64,000 nucleotides of DNA, taken from assembly GCA_947494035.1 (NCBI GenBank), contig CANLTN010000014.1, positions 1 to 64,000 on the forward strand, given 5' to 3'. Source of the DNA: Pseudovibrio sp947494035 (lineage in GTDB: Bacteria > Pseudomonadota > Alphaproteobacteria > Rhizobiales > Stappiaceae). Under the pieces are notes generated by a model. That model did not search any database and had not been told where the DNA came from. It was given only the letters and a program-made list of their open reading frames with translations. A program made the position numbers and the translations under genes. Positions within the stretch are counted from its first letter, which is position 1. Each line of letters opens with the position of its first letter. Positions 29,856 through 38,953 of this stretch are shown piece by piece.

Positions 29856-30761
29856 TCACTCAAAGCCGTAGATTGTGCGATGTCGTTTGAGGTAGTTAAT
29901 ATGCTCATGTTGCAAACCTGATATACGAGCTTCTGAGGGGATCCCAAGCTTTTGTAGAAGGAGTGTTGGTACGTCATTGCGTTGAAGTACTCCGCCATCA
30001 TCATCAAAAGAGATAAATCCTTTATCAAAAAGCCTATCGACCGAAGGTGAAAATACGAAGCCGTTAAATTTATCAACCTTCTCGCTATTGTTGCTAAGGC
30101 GCCATGGCACGATATGCGACGCAATCAGCAAACTAGCAACATCAACTTGAGTTAAAGGACAGGTTCCGCACCAATATTCTAGTAGATCTTGTCTAAACCG
30201 ACCTTGCCCAATACGCGCCTTTGCAATTGCATCTCGTTCGCGCTTCTCAGAAGTGTCCTTAGTTTTTTCCGCATTACCTAAATCGACAGGTATTACTTTT
30301 TCTATTTCGCATTCCTGCAACAAGAAAGCAGCCGCCTCTTGTGGTATCGCAATCATGTAGTTCTCACCAACCCGGCCCTGAGAGGTGAATAGTTTCGGGG
30401 TACAATTCTGATTGAAACGAGCGATAAACCTTTCACTAATCGATTGGGTGTCCAGAGGTTCAATCAAAACTTCGAGTTCAACATCAATTTTGTATCCTTC
30501 CTTCTTCCATTTGTGAAAGGCCCGATTTTCCGGTCTCTTTGCTTCATATGCGTTACAAGTAGATGTTGCTAAGTATTTGATTTTACCATCGAAATAACAG
30601 AAGATAATATCCCCTTGACGAACTTTAGGAACTGCTTTCCAGCCCGCACTCACAACGCGACGGCCATTCTTGTCTAAAGTATGCGATGGTGCCCAGAGAA
30701 ATCTGTACTCTGCAACCTCCCTGTGGGAGTCGCCCAAATTTACCCAATAATACGAAGTCAT
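29856..30761 (-). CDS. EVE-like domain fused to HNH endonuclease
   Basis: The 301-aa protein opens with TSYYWVNLGDSHREVAEYRFLWAP and then KVRQGDIIFCYFDGKIKYLATST, the typical course of an EVE/YTH-type modified-base binding domain. The C-terminal part is an HNH nuclease: RIGQGRFRQDLLEYWCGTCPLT, ASHIVPW, then GFVFSPSVDRLFDKGFISFDDDG. Such fusions are predicted to cut DNA carrying modified bases. I use the ATG at 30761; a GTG at 30770 is an alternative. It lies directly behind a decayed resolvase gene. Confidence 0.8.
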   Translation of the reverse strand: MTSYYWVNLGDSHREVAEYRFLWAPSHTLDKNGRRVVSAGWKAVPKVRQGDIIFCYFDGKIKYLATSTCNAYEAKRPENRAFHKWKKEGYKIDVELEVLIEPLDTQSISERFIARFNQNCTPKLFTSQGRVGENYMIAIPQEAAAFLLQECEIEKVIPVDLGNAEKTKDTSEKRERDAIAKARIGQGRFRQDLLEYWCGTCPLTQVDVASLLIASHIVPWRLSNNSEKVDKFNGFVFSPSVDRLFDKGFISFDDDGGVLQRNDVPTLLLQKLGIPSEARISGLQHEHINYLKRHRTIYGFE

Positions 30762-30769
30762 GTTTCCCA

Positions 30770-31048
30770 CTAACGATTAAACAAAGACGATTGAACCTCG
30801 GATCGTTCTAACTCTTTCGAAATGCGCTGCACGGTTTTGACATTGCAACCAAGTATGGAAATAGCACTTTTGTTCATACCTGGACAGATCAATGCTACAA
30901 CTCGATCGCGGTTAACCTGTTTCTTGCCACCTTTCTACTTTCCAGCCGCCTTCGCCTTCGCGATGCCTTCAGCTTGTCGTTATTTCCGGAGGGTAGTTTC
31001 AAACTCGGCAAAGCCAGCTAGCATAGTTAAAAAGAGCTTTCCCTCGCT
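30770..31048 (-). pseudogene. Serine resolvase/invertase C-terminal remnant
   Basis: Minus-strand translation gives GKLFLTMLAGFAEFETTLRK, a stop, RQAEGIAKAKAAGK, a second stop, KGGKKQ, and then the C-terminal HTH (MNKSAISILGCNVKTVQRISKEL). This is the conserved end of small serine recombinases, with two in-frame stops and no catalytic N-terminal domain. It marks an old mobile-element junction within the nuclease cluster. Confidence 0.8.
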
Positions 31049-31096
31049 CCTTTGTTAGACTCCCATTATTATGCCTATTTGCAAATTGGGGGCAAC

Positions 31097-31846
31097 TTAT
31101 TCAGTTCCTTCCTCATAAAACGCATCGATCACATCAGACATTTCTCTTGGGGATCTCACGTATACTCTGATGTTTCCGCTTTTCTTTGAAATCTTTTGCT
31201 TAAAGTTATTGGTGCGACACAGGTCTATGAAGCGTTCGTAATTTTCTTTTGTCTTGCTAATACTAATGTACTGCTTATTTAGGTCTGCCCTGACATTAAT
31301 ATGGAATGATCTACCGTCATTGGTTGTAATGCGGACGCAATCTCTGGTGAGGTTGAAGTTCTGAATGGGTGCTGTGGAGAATGAAGAAACCATCGAATGG
31401 ATATGGTCAAAAGACTGTCTCGTTACCTTTTTAGCTAGCGCTTTTGCGTTGGCATCTTGAAGCTTTGTTACGTCTATTGGCAGCAAACAGTTTTTTTCGG
31501 CGAAATTTGACACCTCCCTGACAATATCGAGCTGACCGTCCCCATCATCGTAGAACCACTCCGTTCTTGCACCATTGCAGTGTATGACCTGATCTCTAAA
31601 TTTTTGATGCAGGCATCTTTCATAAAACTGAGCTGAGTTCTCGTCCTCATGGGGAACTTCCCAAGCAGCAACACATTGGGCACCAAAATTATTCTTCGTA
31701 TTAGATAATTGAGAAATGCGAGATCTAAGGGTAGCGCTACCTTTGCCCGATATACCGATCTTTTTGTCATTCACGTATCTCCTGCCATCCAAGTGGACAG
31801 ATTGAAGAACATACAAAATTGTGTGCTTAACGTTTTTGTTACCCAA
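31097..31846 (-). CDS. T5orf172/GIY-YIG-type nuclease domain protein
   Basis: The 249-aa protein has an N-terminal region ILYVLQSVHLDGRRYVNDKKIGISGKGSATLRSRISQLSNT, with AAWEV, AQFYERCLHQKFRDQ and TEWF. This matches the order of conserved residues in T5orf172 members of the GIY-YIG superfamily (Y, KIG, R, E, W). The C-terminal half is not recognised. The only start in frame near the AAGGAGG ribosome site is a TTG at 31846. It may be a DNA-cutting component of the neighbouring restriction-like cluster. Confidence 0.75.
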   Translation of the reverse strand: MGNKNVKHTILYVLQSVHLDGRRYVNDKKIGISGKGSATLRSRISQLSNTKNNFGAQCVAAWEVPHEDENSAQFYERCLHQKFRDQVIHCNGARTEWFYDDGDGQLDIVREVSNFAEKNCLLPIDVTKLQDANAKALAKKVTRQSFDHIHSMVSSFSTAPIQNFNLTRDCVRITTNDGRSFHINVRADLNKQYISISKTKENYERFIDLCRTNNFKQKISKKSGNIRVYVRSPREMSDVIDAFYEEGTE

Positions 31847-31877
31847 TGTGAGTGGGCCTCCTTAGTTGGACTGTTTG

Positions 31878-32084
31878 CTACACCTTTATCCAATTGTAAT
31901 AGTCATTCGCTTGGCCTCCGCACTTCAAACAGGTTGCGTGGAGATCATTGTTCGCAAAATCTTCGTTCTTGCTCCAAGGTGTTCTTGAAACCTTCATGTA
32001 TCTGACTTTGCCGCAATTATTTCTACATATAGCTTGTACCAACTCTTGGCGTGGTACGTTTTCTGCATATTTTGGAAGTTTCAT
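31878..32084 (-). CDS. Small zinc-ribbon-like protein
   Basis: The 68-aa product has a CRNNC and a CLKC pair about 30 residues apart, the pattern of a small zinc ribbon. AAGGAG precedes the ATG at good distance. No family is recognised. It is transcribed with the GIY-YIG-type gene. Confidence 0.6.
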   Translation of the reverse strand: MKLPKYAENVPRQELVQAICRNNCGKVRYMKVSRTPWSKNEDFANNDLHATCLKCGGQANDYYNWIKV

Positions 32085-32093
32085 ATTTTCTCC

Positions 32094-32333
32094 TTAAATG
32101 GACTGTTGTGATATTGTGCGCCACCATTCAAAATTGACTATTGAGAGTGTAGCCCCGTCTTCTGTCCGTAGGCCGGCAACAATAGGGATTTCATCCTCAC
32201 CAGTGTACTGCGCATCAAGCGCCCCACCTATGGCGACGACAACATTTCCGCTTGAAGTCTTTAGTTCCAGACGAGATACATCGTCACCCCAATGTGGGTA
32301 ATCCTCAAGTACTGACCGCCATTCGCTTGGCAT
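32094..32333 (-). CDS. Small hypothetical protein, 79 aa
   Basis: The acidic 79-aa protein (VVVAIGGALDAQYTGEDEIPIVAGLRTEDGATLSIVNFEWW) looks like a compact beta-rich domain. No family is recognised. It sits nine bases upstream of the zinc-ribbon-like gene on the same strand and is probably the first gene of the 32.3-31.1 kb operon. Confidence 0.55.
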   Translation of the reverse strand: MPSEWRSVLEDYPHWGDDVSRLELKTSSGNVVVAIGGALDAQYTGEDEIPIVAGLRTEDGATLSIVNFEWWRTISQQSI

Positions 32334-32369
32334 GGTATTGGCGCCGCCATTTAGTCTGCCTCAACCTCT

Positions 32370-32660
32370 GATGGAAACACCTGAATGGCCGTTCGCGGCC
32401 CTCCACGCCTGAATGACCAGCTGTTCGTTGCAGATTTCGCACCTGCAGCGAAGGTCGGCTTTGTCCCTCATCTCATTGTTATTCCAGGTATTTCGAAGTG
32501 TGACCATTGCTGCCATTCAAGCTGAAATCGGATAACTCCAACCAATGCGAGAGTTCAACTTAAGGCCGATCTTGCTCAGTTTATCGCTGCGGGCGGGAAC
32601 CGGACCTCTGTTGTATGGGCACGCAGTAGCGATGTCATTGGCCAAAGCTGACGTTACCAG
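32370..32660. repeat. Island dispersed repeat, copy B
   Basis: It includes TGCAGCGAAGGTCGGCTTTG (32444-32463), GTGACCATTGCTGCCATTCA (32500-32519), CAACTTAAGGCCGATCTTG and GCCAAAGCTGACGTTAC. The same blocks, in the same order, occur in copy C and partly in A and D. No gene is supported between 32334 and 32731. Confidence 0.75.
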
Positions 32661-32731
32661 TAGCTTGACGAGATGAAATCTCAAATAGGACGGCTTACGC
32701 GCCGACTTTTTTGCCTGTTCAGGCCATCAGC

Positions 32732-33445
32732 TTACCCCGTATTTTCGGAATTATGCTTGGGTAGACGAACTTTTTTATCATCTTGGAATCGAGCCACAAT
32801 TCTTATGCGTCGATACATCGATAGCAGAATTTTTAGTGCTCTGAGCTCATTTCCAGATGCTTGTATTAACCGTTCTTGGTCATCCAAGCCCAAATGCTGG
32901 CCCATGTCGTCAATTGATTGGTGTAGGAAATCCCGGTGTTCTTGAACGAGGTTTAGGCGGGCTTTTTCTACTGAAATCTCATTGAGTTGCCTTTCACGCA
33001 GGCCCTTGTAGATACGGTTGTATGTTGCGTTGATCATTGTGATTGAACCGCAAATACTCGCAACAACGGCTCCGAGATTAAGTGCAACGTCTTGAATTGT
33101 GCTGAGCTCAATGAATCCCGGCGATGCATATTGAATTTTCTTAATCTCAGGTTGTCGTTTCTTTCCGACAATACGCTTCACGCCATAGTAGAAATGTACG
33201 GTAGAAAACCCCCCTTTCCAAGGGTAGCGAGCCATCTGCGAAAGCAGCCGATTCTGTGTGTCAGTGCCGAGGCTGCTATCCGAGCGAAGTGCAAATAGAG
33301 CAAGTGCTGCGTAATATGACTGTTCGTAATTTTTTGAGAAGTCACTCAGCTCGTCTAGCTTCCATCTCTTGTCCAGTTTGATGAAATACGAGTCAGGGGC
33401 GGAAAATTGTGTTTGCGGGTCAAACTTATATTCACCATCGGTCAA
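32732..33445 (-). CDS. Uncharacterised island protein with one hydrophobic segment
   Basis: The 237-aa product is not recognised. Residues about 121-139 (ALNLGAVVASICGSITMIN) could span or touch a membrane. The flanking N-terminal domain is rich in aromatics (YPWKGGFSTVHFYYGVKRI) and the C-terminal third is helical and basic. It stands alone between two copies of the dispersed repeat, like the known defence modules around it, so a defence role is possible. Confidence 0.6.
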   Translation of the reverse strand: MTDGEYKFDPQTQFSAPDSYFIKLDKRWKLDELSDFSKNYEQSYYAALALFALRSDSSLGTDTQNRLLSQMARYPWKGGFSTVHFYYGVKRIVGKKRQPEIKKIQYASPGFIELSTIQDVALNLGAVVASICGSITMINATYNRIYKGLRERQLNEISVEKARLNLVQEHRDFLHQSIDDMGQHLGLDDQERLIQASGNELRALKILLSMYRRIRIVARFQDDKKVRLPKHNSENTG

Positions 33446-33744
33446 TTTATTTTTCTTTCAATATCAGTAACTTTATAAGAGCTTTTGTTAGCTTGCCAAA
33501 TTGCCAGCGGGTTTACAACCCAAGCGAGCTTTCGACTGATTGCAAAAATGATGCATATGCCATGACTAATGCTCCATTGCGACCTACCTAAAGAGGCAAA
33601 GTATCGGGTACGGTGCATAAATCCGGTGCGGATTTCAATACGCTCCGCCGCTGAAGGGCAAAAGCGCACAGTGAATTTTGAGATTTGGATGGCAGTCTCG
33701 TCCCGTTTTGTGTGCGTTTGAACCCTTATGCATTGAGCATCCGA

Positions 33745-34130
33745 TGAATGTCGGCAATGCTGGCAGCGGGTGATCCTGTCTCAACCTAAGAGAGAACCGC
33801 CCAAAGGTCCGCTGCTGGCCCACCACGTCAGCAATGGCTTGGTGTCGGCCTAGATTTCTGCACTGCAGCGAAGGTCCGGTATGTCCCGCATCTTATGGTC
33901 ATTCCCGGCATGTTGCGTGACCATTGCGGACATTCAAGCTGACTTAGGGCAGCTCCAGCCAGAGCAAGCTTCAAGTTAAAGTTGATCTCAATCATGTTGC
34001 TGCTGTGGGGCGGATTGCTGTCGTTCGCTGCGCCCTAGACGAGCGACCGAGATGCATAGTAACCGGACACTGTCCTTCTTGCTTCACGTTTCCGAAAGCT
34101 GACGTTCAGGCGGAGCGCAAAGAGCGGCCC
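33745..34130. repeat. Island dispersed repeat, copy C (longest)
   Basis: It contains TGCAGCGAAGGTCCGGTATG (33864-33883), GTGACCATTGCGGACATTCA (from 33917), CAAGTTAAAGTTGATCTC and GAAAGCTGACGTTCAGGCGG, matching copy B block by block with many substitutions. The whole gap 33446-34329 has no supported gene. Its right end carries the promoter of the following two-gene unit. Confidence 0.7.
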
Positions 34131-34329
34131 TCCAAGTCAAAATTGGCCAATTCTGCGGCACGTTCGTACCTCCGCTTTCGCCTACATTTTGGCCGTTCGC
34201 CCTGGCATTGGTAAAGAGGCAGTTCCAGAGGGTCTCCGGGTATTGCGGGCTGCGCAAAAGTAGTTTGACCTTGGGCTCAGACTCACAGAGTATCCTTTCT
34301 CATCAGTCGATTACTAGGAGTGCTGGTTT

Positions 34330-35913
34330 ATGGATGGTGCAGAAAACGGGCAGGTGAATTTCCCAGAGTGGACAGAGTACCAGAACAAAAACGGGCTCGA
34401 TCCGCTGGGCATGCAGAATAGCAGCGTCAATCTCTACCAAACCTTCCTACCCGGCATCAGCAATGTGACGCTGCGCATGCGCTATTATGGCCTCTACGCT
34501 TGGCTCAACCGGGCATACGGCCAGAATATCGGCGACACCAATCCCGAGACCTGGAAGCGCTACATCCGCCGCACCGAAGCGCTTTACGCCCTGATCGCCT
34601 GTCGGCATGGCGGCGAAACCGGTGTTGCGGGGATCGACTGGGCCAGAAAGAAACTGAACAGCGCCAACAGCGATACCATCGAATTCGCGCAGGACGCCGA
34701 ACCCGGCAGCGAGACACATTATCTCCAGCAAGCGTGGGGTGCCTATGGTGCTGCTTATGGCAGTCAGGTTTCCGAGATCGGCATCCTCACAACTGTCGGA
34801 CATCCCATACCTGTACTGACTGAAGAAGTCGGCGAGCCATTGGCTGCCGTATTCGATGATGCGATGGGAGTGCTTGCCAGACGCTTTTTCGAAGTCATCA
34901 AGCGCGGTTCTGTCGGCCTGTCCGAACTCGATGAGTTTTCTGCGCTCGCACCCTCCGAAATCGATCCGGCAAGTGAAGAACGCGCACGCTATCAGGACAT
35001 CCTGCTCAAAGAGACCGACAAGGAGGATGCGTCAGCGCTATCGCGACGCCTTAGTGTGTTGCTCATCCTGAAGGTCGCGGGATTTCTGGGCCGCGAACCC
35101 AAGCCCGATGAAATCCGCTGGATTCTCTATGCGGGATACGACAGCGAAGGCCGTGCGCTCGATCTCGCATCGTCTGCCCTGGAAGCGCAGCGCCAGCGCT
35201 GGTGGGTCTATCACGCCAACGATCTCAGCCACATCGCGATGGAGACACTGCTCAAATTCGCGCTTGATCAATTGGGCAATTTCCCCGCGGGCATTACTTT
35301 GGAGCGCCTTATCGGCCTGTGCGTCGATGAAATCCGTGATGCTGCCGAAGCGTGGCCAGCTGACTGGGAAAGCTTCCTAGAAGACCTGCCCCCTGCCACC
35401 AACGCCTATGCTGCGGACGACCCCAAAGCTGAATGGTTTCTCTCACGCGACATCGTGCGCGGTGCCGGGCGTAAGGAAAAATTCTGCCCGCCCGAACTAG
35501 CTTGGAAGGCCGTCAAATTACTGGCGATCATCCATAAGCGCAGTCAGGAAGGCGACCGCGATATTGCTGCCGAACTCGGCCACTTCAATCCCGATGCCTT
35601 CCGCTCTCTATTGAGCGAGACGCGCTTCCTCGATCGCAACCTGAAGGCACCGTTTGCCGACATCATCGCTAACATCATCGAGGAACGGGTCATACGCCGC
35701 CACCTGTGGGTGGCACTGCGCAAATTCCGATATCAGCGGGACTATACCTTCCTCTTCGAGATGGATGAAGGACGCATCAGGCTACGCGAAAAGGACGGGC
35801 CGGTATTCACGAACCCGCGCCTTGGCCCCGCGATCACCTTCCTCAAAGACATCCATTTGGTCGGCGGTCAGGGTCTGACCGATCTCGGCGCAGAAGCGGC
35901 AGGTGCCGCATGA
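34330..35913 (+). CDS. Unrecognised 527-aa protein, first gene of a PLD two-gene unit
   Basis: The protein begins with a conserved-looking segment (FPEWTEYQNKNGLDPLGMQN, then VNLYQTFLPGISNVTLRMRYYGLYAWL) and is mostly helical after that. I cannot assign a family or an active site. AGGAG lies about ten bases before the ATG. The stop overlaps the next start (ATGA), so both proteins are made together and are likely partners. The pair is visibly richer in G+C than its neighbours, indicating separate acquisition. Confidence 0.75.
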   Translation: MDGAENGQVNFPEWTEYQNKNGLDPLGMQNSSVNLYQTFLPGISNVTLRMRYYGLYAWLNRAYGQNIGDTNPETWKRYIRRTEALYALIACRHGGETGVAGIDWARKKLNSANSDTIEFAQDAEPGSETHYLQQAWGAYGAAYGSQVSEIGILTTVGHPIPVLTEEVGEPLAAVFDDAMGVLARRFFEVIKRGSVGLSELDEFSALAPSEIDPASEERARYQDILLKETDKEDASALSRRLSVLLILKVAGFLGREPKPDEIRWILYAGYDSEGRALDLASSALEAQRQRWWVYHANDLSHIAMETLLKFALDQLGNFPAGITLERLIGLCVDEIRDAAEAWPADWESFLEDLPPATNAYAADDPKAEWFLSRDIVRGAGRKEKFCPPELAWKAVKLLAIIHKRSQEGDRDIAAELGHFNPDAFRSLLSETRFLDRNLKAPFADIIANIIEERVIRRHLWVALRKFRYQRDYTFLFEMDEGRIRLREKDGPVFTNPRLGPAITFLKDIHLVGGQGLTDLGAEAAGAA

Positions 35914-38387
35914 AGCTGTACGAACGCTTTGCCGACAAGAGCTATCACACCAGCATCCTCACGACCTTCGGGATCGATTTCGACGCCTATGAGAACATTG
36001 TTTTGCCACGCCTTCGCGGTGCAGGCTGCCGCAACAACATCGTTATTCCCGATGCAAGGATGCTGACCCACGCCCTCACTGGCGCTTCGACACTGCCGGA
36101 TCATGCGGGCAAGCTCTACACGGTCACGGGAGCGACTGCCCGCCAGGTGTTTCACCCTAAGCTGTTCCTACAAATCGGACGAAAGGGCGGTCGCATCATT
36201 GTCGGCTCTGCGAACATCACTTCGTCAGGCCTTGCTGGTAATCTCGAACTGGTCGACACGATCAGCTGCGGTGAAGAAGATTCCGCAGAACAGCGCATGG
36301 TCGCCGCGGCATGGCAGTATCTGACACGCTTTGTCGGTCACGATCAGGAGGCGCTGCGTGGCCAGCAAGACTGGATGCTGGTAAGAGCGCCGTGGCTTCG
36401 GCAGGCGGTCGCCTCGACCGAGAAGATGGGCCTCGCCGACCAGACCGAAGCCGCGTTCCTGACCACCGGAATCGAGACCGGCATTGGTCAGCGCTTTGCC
36501 GATCTCATCGACGAATCGGTCACACGGCTGATCGTCGTAAGCCCGTATTGGGACATGGGCCTTGCAGCACTCTCTTATCTGAACGAACGGCTTTCACCCG
36601 AAGAGGTGTCAGTGGTGATCGACCCTGCGGTCGTCCAGTTCCCGAAGGACGCGGTGAGCGCACTACCCAACATGAAGCTGTACTGTCGGAACGAATTTCG
36701 GGAAGGACGATTCATCCACGCAAAAACCATAATTGCGCAAACGCAAAACGCCGATCACGTTCTGCTCGGCAGCGCCAACTGCACGCTCGCGGCACTTGGT
36801 CGCGAGGACTATGTCGGCGAGAACGAAGAGGTCTGTCTCTATCGAAGACTGCCGCCCGACACCATCATACAAGCGCTCGACCTAGCCGGTGTTCTGGATG
36901 AAGAGCAGACGATTGAGCCCGCAAAAATCGACGAACCTGAGCTCGATGATGATCTGCCGCTGGAAGAGCTGGCAGAAAAAGCCCCTGGCCAATTCGAGGT
37001 CAGGGTTGATGTGCTGGTCTGGCGACCTGCATCGTCGATCGACCCGGCCGCTTGTACCATCGAACTGCTAGACCAAAACGGATCGGTAATCCCCTGCACC
37101 TTGTCGCCGCTGCACAGTGAGCGCAATCCGCGATTCCAGATCTTCGGGACGGATGTCAGGCCGTCCTTCGCCCGTCTGGTCTTCACTGACGGGCATCGGT
37201 CGGCACCCGCCATTGTCACGCTGATCGACCGATTGAGCTCTGCCATCAGGGAGACGCGCTCGCGCAAAACGGAGAATGCGCTGCGCGGTCTTGATGAAGA
37301 AACCGAAGCTGGTCTGATGCTGATGGAAGTGCTTGATGTCCTCGAACGGCTCGAACCGGATGCAGACAAGAACAAAGCGCCAATCTTGATTCCGAAGGCG
37401 GGTCGCAGCGATGATGACGAGTCGGCGGCGCACTATGAAGTGCTGAGCTACGAACAATTTATCGCCGGACGGCGTCCGCGCACTGCTCAAGCGAGCCTGA
37501 CACACAACAGCCTCGCGGGGAGTGAAGTCACGCTGGTGCGCGGATTCCTGAACCGCATCCTCGGCATCGACGGACAACGCGACGAGATTGACGAGTCAGA
37601 TGATGACGACCTGATGCGCGACGCGTTCAATCTCGGTGATGAAACCGAAAACGCAGAAGCCGCGATCGCCGCTGGCGCGGACTTCGGGAAAGAGGAAAAG
37701 ACACCGGAAGAGGAAGAGCCGGAAGAAGCGGCGCGCAAACGCAAAGCGGCACAGCGCAAAGCCACCAAAGACCAGCTCGTCAGCGCAGCACTCAAGTTAG
37801 GACAGCGTATCATGGATCGACAAGAAACCGGACAGCTGGACAATCACGACATCCTGCGCCTGCGCGCACTGCTGATGATCATCGCAGCCGCGTCATGGAA
37901 GGGATCGGAGGCCAAGAAGGGCAAGCAACCACCGCGCTCCTCGATCCAGGTCCTGCCTGCCGAAGGCGACAAGGACAGCTGGCCCTTTGTCATGGGGAGG
38001 CTTCTATTTGTGGTATTCGGCGGCAACGATCCGGCCATACGCCAGCTCTATCTAAGTAATGATCATGACCAGGTACCGGACGACATCGTCGAGTGCTGGG
38101 CGACCTGCTATTGGTGCTTCCAAGCCTGCATGCAGGCCTCGATCTCAGAAATCGAGAAGACACGGATCACCAAGCATCTCGGCCCGATCGCATCCTATGC
38201 CTACACCATGACGCTGCCGACCAAGGCAGAACTGCTCGGCGATAATATCACGACCATCCTTGACGGCATGAATGCACGCTATGCGGAGAAACTCGGTATT
38301 GAACCGGCGGCCATCGAGAACGGCCACCGGTCGTTTGTCGAAGACCTGTTCGCACTCGGTCAAGCGGCAACTCGATCGACATCCTGA
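35910..38387 (+). CDS. Phospholipase-D-fold nuclease-like protein, second gene of the unit
   Basis: The 825-aa protein has two PLD half-sites: FHPKLFL with VGSANIT (His 82, Lys 84, Ser 100, Asn 102), and FIHAKTII with LGSANCT (His 270, Lys 272, Ser 288, Asn 290). Together they form one active centre of the PLD superfamily used by DNA-cutting enzymes of this fold. A long middle region, an acidic linker near 560-615 (DEIDESDDDD, EEEEPEEAARKRK) and a helical C-terminus follow. No helicase, methylase or ATPase gene is next to it, unlike known PLD-containing defence systems. A nuclease role is inferred. Confidence 0.8.
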   Translation: MKLYERFADKSYHTSILTTFGIDFDAYENIVLPRLRGAGCRNNIVIPDARMLTHALTGASTLPDHAGKLYTVTGATARQVFHPKLFLQIGRKGGRIIVGSANITSSGLAGNLELVDTISCGEEDSAEQRMVAAAWQYLTRFVGHDQEALRGQQDWMLVRAPWLRQAVASTEKMGLADQTEAAFLTTGIETGIGQRFADLIDESVTRLIVVSPYWDMGLAALSYLNERLSPEEVSVVIDPAVVQFPKDAVSALPNMKLYCRNEFREGRFIHAKTIIAQTQNADHVLLGSANCTLAALGREDYVGENEEVCLYRRLPPDTIIQALDLAGVLDEEQTIEPAKIDEPELDDDLPLEELAEKAPGQFEVRVDVLVWRPASSIDPAACTIELLDQNGSVIPCTLSPLHSERNPRFQIFGTDVRPSFARLVFTDGHRSAPAIVTLIDRLSSAIRETRSRKTENALRGLDEETEAGLMLMEVLDVLERLEPDADKNKAPILIPKAGRSDDDESAAHYEVLSYEQFIAGRRPRTAQASLTHNSLAGSEVTLVRGFLNRILGIDGQRDEIDESDDDDLMRDAFNLGDETENAEAAIAAGADFGKEEKTPEEEEPEEAARKRKAAQRKATKDQLVSAALKLGQRIMDRQETGQLDNHDILRLRALLMIIAAASWKGSEAKKGKQPPRSSIQVLPAEGDKDSWPFVMGRLLFVVFGGNDPAIRQLYLSNDHDQVPDDIVECWATCYWCFQACMQASISEIEKTRITKHLGPIASYAYTMTLPTKAELLGDNITTILDGMNARYAEKLGIEPAAIENGHRSFVEDLFALGQAATRSTS

Positions 38388-38659
38388 AGCTGATAAAGAT
38401 GGTCCACTATGGGTTGCGGAGGTGCGGCGGAGCCTAAGATCGCGCGAGTGTCGTCTTCCAGAAACTTTGAGCACGAGTCGAAATGGCGTGATTTATTATG
38501 CGCGGACAACAATAAAATCGCGGAACTCGCACGTGCCATGAGTGACCGGTTTGGTGATGCTGCGCTGCGGCGTCATGGACCATGTCCAATGTCCGGTTTC
38601 GGGCCGGAAGAAGTAATTGGGACGTACCCGCCTCAACAATCGGCCTGTGTCTTGGAACC

Positions 38660-38800
38660 CTGTTGTTCAACCCTTGATGGAACCGCCTGAATGTCTGGTA
38701 ATGGCCCATCACGGCGGTAATGGCTTGATGTTGACCTAGAATTTTGTACTGCAGCGAATGTCGGCTTTGTCCCGGCACCTGATATTTGGCCTGTCACTGG
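38660..38800. repeat. Island dispersed repeat, copy D
   Basis: It contains TGCAGCGAATGTCGGCTTTG (38750-38769, one mismatch to copies A and B), preceded by GATGGAACCGCCTGAATG and GGTAATGGCTTGATGTTGACCT, as in copies B, C and A. The similarity fades soon after the core. No gene is supported in 38388-38953; a 93-aa frame at 38409-38690 runs into the repeat and shows no motif. Confidence 0.7.
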
Positions 38801-38953
38801 GCAGCCTAGCCGTAACATGGTTTCACCTCCAGGGCGATTGAACCGAACTTGTTTCTTAAAGCAGTAAGTACAAGTGCGCTGAGCTGGAGAAAAACACTCC
38901 ATTTAAAAGGCAAGCCTATCCAGCTTTATATGACAACGGGCAGGGCTCACTAT

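Noticed and set aside
28072..31871. GTTGGAC/GTCCAAC sequences resembling integron attC core sites
   Set aside because: They fit the short GTTRRRY/RYYYAAC consensus, but no properly spaced partner core or foldable attC arm was found, the orientation relative to the genes is wrong, and no integron integrase is present.
38409..38690. A 93-codon frame after the PLD gene, considered as a third gene of that unit
   Set aside because: No ribosome site or motif is visible, and the second half is made of the dispersed repeat.
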